A stretch of 64,000 nt of DNA from JBBIQS01 sp037442205 (GTDB lineage: Bacteria; Myxococcota; Myxococcia; Myxococcales; UBA5297). The notes beneath the pieces were generated by a model. It ran no database searches and was not told the DNA's origin. It was given only the letters and a program-made list of their open reading frames with translations. The translations under genes were made by a program, and so were the position numbers. Each line of letters begins with the position of its first letter. Positions within the stretch are counted from its first letter, which is position 1. Positions 1 to 7,868 of this stretch are shown here, in pieces. The stretch lies in contig JBBIQS010000019.1 of the NCBI GenBank assembly GCA_037442205.1, positions 35,917 to 99,916 of the forward strand. Direction: 5' to 3'.

Positions 1-1023
1 CAGCGCTCCGCCCGGCAGCTTCGGGCTGACCTCGGCGCTGCGGGCAGCCTGCGAGGCGGCCACGTCGGCGAGGGTCTTGGCGCCCTTCTCGCGGCGGCGC
101 AGCGCCTGCCGTTCGCGGGAGTGGACCAACCGCACCATGGCCAGGTTGAGCGGCGCCTCGAGCCCCAGCCGCTCGGCCTCGGCGACCACCCCACCGTTGA
201 TGGCGTCGATCTCGGTCAGCAGCCCGCGCACCAGGTCCTGCCACATCGAGGGCCGGTTCTTTCCCAGCGCCCGCAGCGAGCCGACCACCTGCTGGTAAGC
301 CTCGGCCGGTTCGGCCACCGGGACCTCGCGGGCCTTCATCACCGCCACGATCTCCGCGGTGAGCGCTCGCATCAGCTGCTGCAACTCGTCGTCCTCGAGC
401 AGCTCGTTGCAGCTCATCCCGCTCAGCGCCGACACCGGGTTGACCACCGCGTTGTGCAGCAGCTTCTGCCACACCGCGTGGTCGACGTTGGCCAGCACCT
501 CGGTGGTCAGCCCGGCGGCGGTGAAGAAGCGGCCGATGTCGAGCAGCTCGTCGGTCAACTCGCCGGCGATGGGCGCCATCTGCATCGGCCTGATGCCCAT
601 GCGGTAGCACAGGCGGTTGGGGCCGGTGTGCTGGATGCTGTGGAAGGTGATGCCGCTCAGCACCCGCTGCGCCCCCACCAGCGCGGCGATGGTCTCGACG
701 TTGCCCAGCCCGTTCTGTGTCGACAGCACCCAGGTCTTGGGGCCGATGACCCTCCCCGCCGCCCTCACCGCCCCGGCGGTCTGGTAGCTCTTGACGGCGA
801 TGAAGACCAGGTCGGCCGGCTCCAGCCCCTCCGCCGAGGTGACTACCTTGACCCGGACCCGGTGCTCTCCCTTGTCGCCCTCGGAGAGGAACAGCCCCTG
901 CTCGTTGAGCATCCGCGCGCGGGAGGCGTTGGCCTCGAGGAACGCGACCTCCGCCCCGTTCTCCGACAGCCGCGCCCCGATCAGCCCCCCCAGCGCTCCG
1001 GCCCCGATCACCAGCACCCGCAT
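1..1023 (-). CDS. panE: 2-dehydropantoate 2-reductase (ApbA/PanE family), 3' end cut by window edge
   Basis: Family role: NADPH-dependent reduction of ketopantoate to pantoate in coenzyme A synthesis; paralogs reduce other 2-keto acids. The reading frame is open from the ATG at 1023 to base 1 (341 codons, no stop reached). The N-terminus MRVLVIGAGALGGLIG carries the GxGxxG dinucleotide-binding turn. A VFIAVKSYQT segment near residue 75 matches the family's conserved lysine region, and WQKLLHNAVVNPVSAL about 160 residues in matches the catalytic-lysine and Asn region of the C-terminal domain. It is the last visible gene of a leftward operon headed by a molybdenum hydroxylase, 75 bases after the SDR gene. 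That setting suggests a catabolic 2-keto acid reductase as an alternative to pantothenate synthesis. The family is secure; the substrate is not. Confidence 0.88.
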   Translation of the reverse strand, partial: MRVLVIGAGALGGLIGARLSENGAEVAFLEANASRARMLNEQGLFLSEGDKGEHRVRVKVVTSAEGLEPADLVFIAVKSYQTAGAVRAAGRVIGPKTWVLSTQNGLGNVETIAALVGAQRVLSGITFHSIQHTGPNRLCYRMGIRPMQMAPIAGELTDELLDIGRFFTAAGLTTEVLANVDHAVWQKLLHNAVVNPVSALSGMSCNELLEDDELQQLMRALTAEIVAVMKAREVPVAEPAEAYQQVVGSLRALGKNRPSMWQDLVRGLLTEIDAINGGVVAEAERLGLEAPLNLAMVRLVHSRERQALRRREKGAKTLADVAASQAARSAEVSPKLPGGAL

Positions 1024-1098
1024 CTGACACCCCCACGGCACTTCTCACTTCTTCTCCATCCAGCGGCGGGAAGGAATCAAGCTCGGAGTCGAGGTTCC

Positions 1099-1839
1099 TC
1101 AGACATACTGGCCGCCATCGACCTTCAAGACCTCGCCGGTGACGTGGCGGGCGCGCTCCGAGCACAGGAAGACGACAGCGTCGGCGACGTCGGCCGGGGA
1201 GGCCGGGCGGCCCAGCAGGGTCTCGGCGACGGCGGCCTGGAAGGCCTCCGCCGGCAGCTTCCGGGTCATCTCGGTCTCCACCAGGCCCGGCGCCACCACG
1301 TTCACCGTGACCCCGTAGCGCCCCAGCTCCTTGGCCAGGGTCTTGGCGATGGCGATGTCCCCGGCCTTGGCGGCGGCGTAGTTGGCCTGGCCGAACTTGC
1401 CGCGCAGCCCGTTGATCGAGGCGATGGCCACGATGCGCCCCGATTTCTGCTCCTTGAACAGCTTCCCGGCGGCGCGGGCGTAGGTGAAGGTGCCCTTGAG
1501 GTTGACCGCCAGGACGCGATCGAAGTCCTCCTCGGTCATCTTCCAGGAGACGTTGTCGCGGGTGATTCCGGCGCAGCAGACCAGGGCGTCGAGGCGCCCC
1601 AGCTCCTGGGCGACCCTGGCCACGACCTTCTCGGCGCCGTTCCAGTCGCAGACGTCGGCCTCGATCGCCAGCGCGCGCCGTCCGTGGCGCCGGCAGGCCT
1701 CGGCGGCCGCCGCGCAGTCCCCCAGGTCCACCAGCGCCACCTCGCAGCCCTCGCGGGCCAGCGCCTCGGCGATGGCCGCGCCGATGCCGCGCCCTCCGCC
1801 GGTGACCAGCGCCACCTTTCCCGTCAGTCCCAGGTCCAT
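1099..1839 (-). CDS. fabG: Short-chain dehydrogenase/reductase, 3-oxoacyl-ACP/acetoacetyl-CoA reductase type
   Basis: A 246-residue classical SDR, the usual FabG length. It has the cofactor motif TGGGRGIG at residues 13-20, the structural CCAGI (NAG equivalent) near residue 90, a catalytic Ser in ASINGL, and YAAAK as the Tyr-xxx-Lys pair. The C-terminal VDGGQYV is typical of FabG/PhaB enzymes. The family reduces 3-oxoacyl-ACP or -CoA to the 3-hydroxy form with NADPH in the cytoplasm. It lies 30 bases downstream of the TetR gene and upstream of the panE-like gene on the same strand, so it is probably co-transcribed with the molybdenum hydroxylase genes. A beta-oxidation-like or aromatic-degradation step is as likely as fatty acid synthesis, since no other fab genes are nearby. 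Confidence 0.85.
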   Translation of the reverse strand: MDLGLTGKVALVTGGGRGIGAAIAEALAREGCEVALVDLGDCAAAAEACRRHGRRALAIEADVCDWNGAEKVVARVAQELGRLDALVCCAGITRDNVSWKMTEEDFDRVLAVNLKGTFTYARAAGKLFKEQKSGRIVAIASINGLRGKFGQANYAAAKAGDIAIAKTLAKELGRYGVTVNVVAPGLVETEMTRKLPAEAFQAAVAETLLGRPASPADVADAVVFLCSERARHVTGEVLKVDGGQYV

Positions 1840-1869
1840 CGCACGCCTCCGGGGCTCGCCACGAGGCTC

Positions 1870-2544
1870 TCAGCGCCTGCCGGCGGCCCTCTTCGCCTTG
1901 GCCGGGCGGTGCAGAAGCCCGTGCAGCACCAGCTCGACCAGCTCGTCGCCCAGCCTGTCCACTGGCTCGTCGTGCTCGGCCTCGAACCACATGAAGACCC
2001 AGTTCAGCGCGCCGAAGAGGAACATGGTGTGGTGGCGCACCTCGGAGGCAGCGACGCCCTCGCCGAGCAGGCCCTGCACCACCTTCAGCAACAGCTGGTA
2101 GTAGCGCCTGCGCAGCTCGGCGATGCGCCGGTACTTGTCGCCGCTCAAGGAGGAGAGCTCGAAGGTGCAGACCTTGAGCTCGGCCTCGTTGCGGATGAAG
2201 TACTCGAGATGGTTGTGCACCAGCAGCGCCAGCTTCTCCTCCAGCGGCAGAGGCCGGGAGGCGGCGCGCTCCTGCTCCTCGAGCAGCGTGGAAAAGATGC
2301 CCCACTGGATCTGGTAGAGCAGGTCCTCCTTGCTCTCGAAGTAGTGGTAGAGGACCGCCAGGCTGCACTTGGCCGCGCGCGCCAGGTCGCGCATCGACAT
2401 GTCGTGGTAGCCCTTGTCGGCCATCAATTGGGCCGCGCGGCGCAGCAGCCACTGGGCGCGCTCGCCGGAGCCGTCCGGGTCGGCGGCGGCCGGACCCGGG
2501 CGCTTCCTGGGCTCACGCCCGGCCTTCGCGCGCACACGGCTCAT
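1870..2544 (-). CDS. TetR/AcrR family transcriptional regulator
   Basis: 224 residues. The start is the ATG at 2544, which overlaps the hydroxylase stop codon as ATGA, implying translational coupling. After a basic N-terminal tail, the TetR helix-turn-helix spans about residues 28-75 (MADKGYHDMSMRDLARAAKCS, then LYHYFESKEDLLYQI), the classic recognition helix followed by the Y-H-Y-F signature. The C-terminal ligand domain is of the TetR_C family type with EKLALLVHNHLEYFIRNE. Members of this group often sense acyl-CoA or aromatic-CoA ligands and repress fatty acid or aromatic degradation. An inverted repeat next to the operon promoter (6344-6360) is the obvious candidate operator, so autoregulation is inferred. 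Confidence 0.9.
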   Translation of the reverse strand: MSRVRAKAGREPRKRPGPAAADPDGSGERAQWLLRRAAQLMADKGYHDMSMRDLARAAKCSLAVLYHYFESKEDLLYQIQWGIFSTLLEEQERAASRPLPLEEKLALLVHNHLEYFIRNEAELKVCTFELSSLSGDKYRRIAELRRRYYQLLLKVVQGLLGEGVAASEVRHHTMFLFGALNWVFMWFEAEHDEPVDRLGDELVELVLHGLLHRPAKAKRAAGRR

Positions 2545-5366
2545 CTCAGGTTCTCCTTGGCTTTGAGGGCGGCCAGGACCTTCTCCGGGGTGATCGGCAG
2601 CTCGCAGACATGGGTGCCGATGGCGTCGGCCACGGCGTTGGCGATGGCGCCCAGCACCGGCACCAGCGATCCCTCGCCGACCTCCTTGGCGCCGAAGGGC
2701 CCGCGCGGCTCCCAGCTGTCCACTGCCCGCGACCGGATCTGCGGCGTTTCGCCGATGGAAGGTACCAGATAGTCGTGCAAGTTGCCGTTGGCGATGTTGC
2801 CGCTGGGAGTGTGGACCACGTCCTCGAGCAGGGTCTCGCCCACCCCCATGATGATCGACCCTTCGACCTGGGCGTGGAAGGCGACCGGATTGACCACCGT
2901 GCCGGCGTCGGAGAAGTCGGTGACCCTGTCCACCTGGACCCGGCCGGTCTCGAGGTCCACCGTCACCTCGGCGATCACCGTGGAGAAGCTGTAGGCCGGG
3001 GAGGTGCCGACGGTGGAGCCCTTGAATCCGCCGCCCAGCCCGGCCGGCGGCTGGTACCAGCCGGTGCCGACCACCGGGCCGCCCACCGAAAAGGCCAGCC
3101 GCGCCGCCTCGGCCCACTCCATCGACATCGACGGGTGCTCCTTGACGAAGATCCTGCCGTCGCGCGCGGTGAGCGACTGGGGCGAGCAGCCCAGCAGCCT
3201 GGCGGCGGAGAGGACGATCTTGTCGCGGGCGGCAGTGGCGGCCATCTTCACCGCGTTGCCGGCCATCAGCGTGACCCGGCTCGAGTAGCTGCCCAGGTCG
3301 ATCGGCGCCACGCGCGAGTCATCGCTGACTACGTTGACGCATTGGTACGGGATGCCCAGCGCCTCGGCGGCCACCTGGGCGACCATGGTGTCCGAGCCCT
3401 GGCCGATGTCGGCGGCGGCGATCTCCACCGTGGCGTTGTGGCCGTCCTCGTGGACGCGGACGATGGCGTTCGAGTGCGGGAAGTCGGAGCGGTAGATCGG
3501 GTAGCCGGCGCCGGAGACGAAGCCGCCCGAGCCGACGCCGATCCCTTTGCCCCTGGGGAGCTTGCCGCGCTTCTCCCGCCAGCCCGACTCCTCCCGCGCC
3601 TTGTTCAGCGTGGCGATGAACTCGCACGACGAGATGTCGAGGGCGTTGACCGTGCGGGTCTCCGGGGTCATCGCGTTCTTGAGCCGCAGCTCGATCGGAT
3701 CCAGCCCCAGATCCTTGGCGATCATGTCCAGCAGCGACTCGAAGGCGAAGCGCGGATGCGGCACGCCGTGGCCGCGAAACGCTCCGGCGGCCGGGAGGTT
3801 GGTGAGCACCCGCAGGCCGTCGTAGTGGTAGTTGGAGAATTTGTAGAGCGTCGGCAGCATCGAGCCGGCGTAGTAGGCGGTGATGACGCCGTAGGAGCTG
3901 TAGGCGCCCCCGTCGAGCACGCTGCGGAACTTCACCGCGGTGATGGTGCCGTCCTTCTTGACCCCGATCTTGAGGTCCATCACCTGCTTGTGCCGGCCGC
4001 GGTAGTGCAGAAACATCTCCCGCCGGTCGTAGACCATCATCACCGGGCGGCCGGTCATCTTGGAGAAGAGGACGGCGCAGAAGTCGAGCGGGGTGGCCTC
4101 GGCCTTGCCGCCGAACCCGCCGCCCACCGCCGGGCGGATGACACGGATGTTCGACCCGGGGATCCCCAGGGTGCGGCCGATCATGTGCTGCAGGTAGTGG
4201 GGAACCTGCGTCGAGGACCAGAGGGTGACCCTGTCGCCGGGGTGCTCCCAGCGCGCCAGCGCCGCGTGCGGCTCGATCGGCGCCTGGTAGGTGCGATTGC
4301 CCACGAAGCGCTGCTCGCGGACGTGGTCGGCCTCAGCGAATCCCTGGTCGATGTCGCCGAAGCGCCACTCGACCTTGGTGTTGATGTTGTTCTTGAAGCG
4401 CGGGTCGTCGGGGTGGACCAGCGGCGCCCCGGGCTCGATGGCCTTCTCGGGATCGAAGACCGCCGGCAGCTCTTCGTACTCGACCTCGATCAGCCGCAGC
4501 GCCTCCTCGGCGGTCTCCTCGTCCACCGCGCACACCGCCGCCACCTCGTCGCCGACGTAGCGGACCACGCCCTTGGAGAGGATGTGCTCGTCGTAGCGCG
4601 GAGGGCTCACCCCGTAGAGCGTGTCGGTGACGTCGGCCCCGGTGAGCACTCCCAGCACTCCCGGGAGCACCTTGGCCTTGGAGACGTCGAGCTTCTTGAT
4701 GCGCCCGTGGGCCACCGTCGAGGTGAGGATCTTGCCGTAGACCATCCCCGGCAGCTTGAGGTCGGCGGTGTAGAGCGCGCGCCCGGTGACCTTGTCCGGC
4801 GCGTCGTAGCGGGTGACGCCGTGGCCGACCACCGCCAGGTCGCGCTCCTGATCGCGCTCGTCGTGTTCGCTCGGCAGCGTATCGAGCAATGCCTTCTGCT
4901 GCTCCTTGTAGCCCTTCACCGCCTCGACCACCCGCGGATAGCTGCCGCAGCGGCAGAGGTTGCCGCCCAGCGCTTCGCGAATGGCGGCCTCCTTGGGCTC
5001 CGGATCGCGGGAGATCAGCGCCGCCGAGGACATCAGCATTCCCGGCGTGCAGTAGCCGCACTGCAGCGCGCCGTGCTTGACGAACGACTTCTGCAGCGGA
5101 TGCAGGTCGCCGCTCCCCGGCGCCAGCCCCTCGACGGTCATCACCTCGGCACCCTGGGCGTCGAGCGCCAGCACCACGCACGAGTTGACCACCTTGCCGT
5201 TCATGATCACGGTGCAGGCGCCGCACTCGCCCAGCTCGCAGCCCTTCTTGGTCCCGGTCAGGCCCAGGTGGTCGCGCAGCAGCGAGAGCAGCGTGGTGCG
5301 CGGCTTGATCGCCGCCGTCCGGCGATCGCCGTTCACCGTCAAGGACACCAGGACTTCGCTTGCCAT
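2541..5366 (-). CDS. Molybdenum hydroxylase (xanthine dehydrogenase family), fused 2Fe-2S and molybdopterin subunits
   Basis: 941 residues from the ATG at 5366. The N-terminal ~160 residues are the small subunit. A plant-type 2Fe-2S site uses C43, C48, C51 and C63 (GCELGECGAC), and a second 2Fe-2S site uses C103, C106, C138 and C140 (CGYC and CRC). From about residue 185 the large subunit begins with DAPDKVTGRALYTAD. It includes VGGGFGGKAE for Mo-cofactor binding, an FRGHGVPHPRFAFE segment and a C-terminal KEVGEGS holding the expected catalytic Glu. The family hydroxylates purines, aldehydes, nicotinate or aromatic CoA esters, or reductively dehydroxylates 4-hydroxybenzoyl-CoA. The FAD subunit is the next gene upstream. 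Fusing small and large subunits while keeping FAD separate is uncommon. The substrate cannot be read from sequence. Confidence 0.9.
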   Translation of the reverse strand: MASEVLVSLTVNGDRRTAAIKPRTTLLSLLRDHLGLTGTKKGCELGECGACTVIMNGKVVNSCVVLALDAQGAEVMTVEGLAPGSGDLHPLQKSFVKHGALQCGYCTPGMLMSSAALISRDPEPKEAAIREALGGNLCRCGSYPRVVEAVKGYKEQQKALLDTLPSEHDERDQERDLAVVGHGVTRYDAPDKVTGRALYTADLKLPGMVYGKILTSTVAHGRIKKLDVSKAKVLPGVLGVLTGADVTDTLYGVSPPRYDEHILSKGVVRYVGDEVAAVCAVDEETAEEALRLIEVEYEELPAVFDPEKAIEPGAPLVHPDDPRFKNNINTKVEWRFGDIDQGFAEADHVREQRFVGNRTYQAPIEPHAALARWEHPGDRVTLWSSTQVPHYLQHMIGRTLGIPGSNIRVIRPAVGGGFGGKAEATPLDFCAVLFSKMTGRPVMMVYDRREMFLHYRGRHKQVMDLKIGVKKDGTITAVKFRSVLDGGAYSSYGVITAYYAGSMLPTLYKFSNYHYDGLRVLTNLPAAGAFRGHGVPHPRFAFESLLDMIAKDLGLDPIELRLKNAMTPETRTVNALDISSCEFIATLNKAREESGWREKRGKLPRGKGIGVGSGGFVSGAGYPIYRSDFPHSNAIVRVHEDGHNATVEIAAADIGQGSDTMVAQVAAEALGIPYQCVNVVSDDSRVAPIDLGSYSSRVTLMAGNAVKMAATAARDKIVLSAARLLGCSPQSLTARDGRIFVKEHPSMSMEWAEAARLAFSVGGPVVGTGWYQPPAGLGGGFKGSTVGTSPAYSFSTVIAEVTVDLETGRVQVDRVTDFSDAGTVVNPVAFHAQVEGSIIMGVGETLLEDVVHTPSGNIANGNLHDYLVPSIGETPQIRSRAVDSWEPRGPFGAKEVGEGSLVPVLGAIANAVADAIGTHVCELPITPEKVLAALKAKENLR

Positions 5367-5428
5367 CGGTCGTTCCCCTCGTTCGCCGCAGCCGGTTGTC
5401 GTCAGCTCAGGGTCTTCCGGAACTCGCC

Positions 5429-6295
5429 TCAGCGGGCGCGGGCGGCCGCCGCCTCGAAGGCGCGCCGCACCAGCACCGCCACCAGCTCGCGGCGGTAGCG
5501 CGCCGAGCCGCGCAGGTCGTCGATCGGCCTGCACTCCCCGGCGGCCACCTCCGCCGCGCGGGAGAAGGCGTCCTCGCTCGGCGCCTGATCCACGAGCGCC
5601 TCGCCGGCCGCTCGGGCAAACAGCGGCAGCGGAGCCACCGAGGTGAGCCCCACCCGCGCCGCGGCGATCTTCCCCTGCGAGACGCTCAGCCAGACCCCGG
5701 CGCCGGCGACCGCCAGGCTGGTGAAGGACCGCCGGCCATGGCGCAAGTAGGCAGAGCCGGCCGACCCGGCGGCTTGCGGGACGATGATCTCGGCGAGGAG
5801 CTCGCCCGGGCCGAGCACGGTGGCGCGCGGGCCGGTGAAGAACTCCTCGGCGCGCACCGTGCGCTCGCCCGAGGGCCCGATCAGACGCAATCGGGCGCCC
5901 AGGGCGATGGCGGCCGGCGGCGTCTCGGCGCAGGGGACCGCGGCGCAGAAGTTGCCGCCCACGGTGGCCCGGCCGCGGATCTGCACCGAGCCGACCGCCT
6001 GGGCCGCCTCGGCCAGCGCGGTGGCGGCCTCGCGCACCGCCGGCGAGGCGGCGAGCTCCTCCATGGTGGTCAGCGCGCCGATGGTCAGGGCGCCGCCGCC
6101 GGCCCGGATGCCACGCAGCTCCGCCAGGCCGGCGAGGCTGACCACGTCGGACGGCTCGCGCCGGCGGGTCTTGATGTCCACCAGCAGGTCGGTGCCGCCC
6201 GCCATGAAGAGGGCCGACGGTCCGAGCTCCTTCCCGAGCCGGCAGGCCTCGGGCAGGGAGGTGGGGCGGTGGAGGCGGAAGTCGCTCAGGTGCAT
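5429..6295 (-). CDS. FAD-binding subunit of molybdenum hydroxylase (CoxM/XdhB type)
   Basis: 288 residues from the ATG at 6295, the first gene of the leftward operon. The FAD-binding PCMH-type domain is shown by FMAGGTDLLVDIK (residues ~30-42) and TVGGNFCAAVPCAETPPA, the equivalent of the family's T-x-GGN pyrophosphate-binding loop. The CO dehydrogenase flavoprotein C-terminal domain follows (about residues 175-280). It passes electrons between the 2Fe-2S clusters of the partner gene (62 bases downstream) and an external acceptor. The 40-residue insert that binds an extra 4Fe-4S cluster in 4-hydroxybenzoyl-CoA reductase is not seen, which argues against that exact enzyme. Subunit identity is confident; pathway is inferred only from the operon. 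Confidence 0.88.
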   Translation of the reverse strand: MHLSDFRLHRPTSLPEACRLGKELGPSALFMAGGTDLLVDIKTRRREPSDVVSLAGLAELRGIRAGGGALTIGALTTMEELAASPAVREAATALAEAAQAVGSVQIRGRATVGGNFCAAVPCAETPPAAIALGARLRLIGPSGERTVRAEEFFTGPRATVLGPGELLAEIIVPQAAGSAGSAYLRHGRRSFTSLAVAGAGVWLSVSQGKIAAARVGLTSVAPLPLFARAAGEALVDQAPSEDAFSRAAEVAAGECRPIDDLRGSARYRRELVAVLVRRAFEAAAARAR

Positions 6296-6343
6296 CGGTC
6301 GCTCCGCTAGGCGAGGGGCCTGCGCCCCCCGGAGCAGTTTGTT

Positions 6344-6390
6344 GAACGAACGTTCGCTAGGATAGAACGCAACCTTGGCAGCGCTGTCAA
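6344..6390 (-). promoter_or_regulatory. Candidate sigma-70 promoter with overlapping TetR-type operator
   Basis: On the minus strand a perfect -35 TTGACA occupies 6390-6385. A weak -10 follows: TTCTAT at 17 bases spacing, or TATCCT at 20. Immediately downstream lies the perfect 10-bp palindrome CGAACGTTCG (6347-6356) within GAACGAACGTTCG. It is placed to block the start of the operon beginning at 6295, which contains a TetR gene. The operator assignment is inference from position and symmetry. Confidence 0.5.
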
Positions 6391-6551
6391 GGCGCGCTGC
6401 CCTGGCCCGTCGCTCGCCAGGGAGATGGACGCCCGTTGCCCCTGGAGCCTGACCCCGAGCGCACAAGGCGGGGCCGACCTGCGACGGCCAGGCCTGGGAA
6501 CGGCGCGCCCTGGTGCCGCTGTTGCTGGTTAGGGACACGGGGGCTTTGGCC

Positions 6552-7868
6552 ATGTCGAATTCCATCGCCATCGAGGGCAGCCGCCCGAGCGTGCCCAGCC
6601 CTGCCAACCGTTCCCCTTCCGAGCCGCAGACCACCGCGCCACAGGCAACAGGGCCCGAGGGCCAATGGGGCGCCGATGTGCTTGGAGAGCGAGCTGATTC
6701 CGGGCTCGCCCGCGGCGGCTACGACTCGCTGAAGCGATTTCACTACTTCGAGAGCGCCTCGTCGCCGCAGGTGCGCGGCTGCCTGAGCGAGTGGCGAGCG
6801 GCCCACCCGCGAGGCGGGGTGCTGGCCTTGCTCCCTGAGAGGGAGCGCAGCTCGGTTTCGCCGCTCCAGGCGCTGTGCGCCGAGCTGGGACTGGCGCTGA
6901 CCGGCGCGGTCTTCCCCGCGCTGCTCGTCGACGGCGAGTTTCGGTCTGTCGGCGTCCTGCTGCTGCTCTTCGACGAGATGCCCCATGCAGCGTTGTGCGG
7001 CCCCTGGGATAACGCCGATCAGGCCGTCGAGGCGATCGCCAAGTCCGTCCGGGGACAGGTCAACGAACGCCGGGACCTCACCCTCTTCCTGTTCTTCGAC
7101 GCCCTGGTCCCGAACATCGCCACGATTCTCGACGGGCTCTACCTGGAGCTGGCCGACCGGGTGCACTACCTGGGGGTCAACGCCGGCAGCGAGACCTTCC
7201 AGCCGATGCCGTGCCTCTTCGACAACCGCCGGCTGATCCAGGGAGGGGCACTGCTCCTGCTGTTGAGGGGCCACCGCGGAGGGATCCTCGAGCACGGCTA
7301 CCAGGCGCCCGACACGCTGATCACCGCCACCTCAACCGAGGGAAATCGCATCCTGGAGATCGACTGGCTCCCCGCCTTCGAGGCCTACCGGCAGCGGATG
7401 CAGGCACAATACGGGACCGCGATCGACCGCGAGAATTTCTACCGCTACGCGGTTCACTTCCCCTTCGGGATCATGCGCGCCAACGGCGAGATCGTGGTGC
7501 GCATCCCGGTGGCGCTGGAGAAGGACGGCTCGCTGTTCTGCGTGGGCGAGGTGCCGCCGAATTCGCTGCTGGCCCTGCTCCAGGCGCCCGCCGTCGACTC
7601 GGTGCACACGGTCGACACCCTGGTCAAAGGCCTGAACGCCACCTACGGTTCGGTGGCCGGGCAGGAAGTGATCACTTTCTATTGCGCCGGGCGCCGGCTG
7701 CACATCGGCGCGCAGGCGCAGAACGAGCTCGGGGAGCTCGACCGGCGCAGCCGTGCCGCCCGGATCGCCGGCGCGCTCTCTCTCGGCGAGATCGGCAGCT
7801 CCATCCAAGGAGGCTACCCGCTCTTCCACAACGGAACCTTGCTCTGCAGCCCTTGGACCGGCCGATGA
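6552..7868 (+). CDS. FIST domain sensory protein
   Basis: 438 residues from the ATG at 6552; a GTG at 6513 would add 13 residues but has no ribosome site. After a Pro/Ser-rich N-terminal ~50 residues, the sequence resembles the FIST_N/FIST_C sensory module: a LFLFFDALVPN segment, VHYLGVNAGSE, and a second half with AVHFPFGIM, FCVGEVPPNS and a closing FYCAGRR motif. FIST domains are thought to bind small ligands such as amino acids and to feed signals into kinases or cyclases. The gene ends in an ATGA overlap with a hybrid histidine kinase, so the two are almost certainly partners: FIST as a soluble input protein, the kinase as output. No membrane segment is seen. Confidence 0.75.
   Translation: MSNSIAIEGSRPSVPSPANRSPSEPQTTAPQATGPEGQWGADVLGERADSGLARGGYDSLKRFHYFESASSPQVRGCLSEWRAAHPRGGVLALLPERERSSVSPLQALCAELGLALTGAVFPALLVDGEFRSVGVLLLLFDEMPHAALCGPWDNADQAVEAIAKSVRGQVNERRDLTLFLFFDALVPNIATILDGLYLELADRVHYLGVNAGSETFQPMPCLFDNRRLIQGGALLLLLRGHRGGILEHGYQAPDTLITATSTEGNRILEIDWLPAFEAYRQRMQAQYGTAIDRENFYRYAVHFPFGIMRANGEIVVRIPVALEKDGSLFCVGEVPPNSLLALLQAPAVDSVHTVDTLVKGLNATYGSVAGQEVITFYCAGRRLHIGAQAQNELGELDRRSRAARIAGALSLGEIGSSIQGGYPLFHNGTLLCSPWTGR

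Noticed and set aside
121..2772. Very long plus-strand open frame opposite the reductase and hydroxylase genes
   Set aside because: It is His/Gln/Arg-rich, has no recognisable domain and lies antisense to genes with clear motifs; a by-product of high GC codon use.
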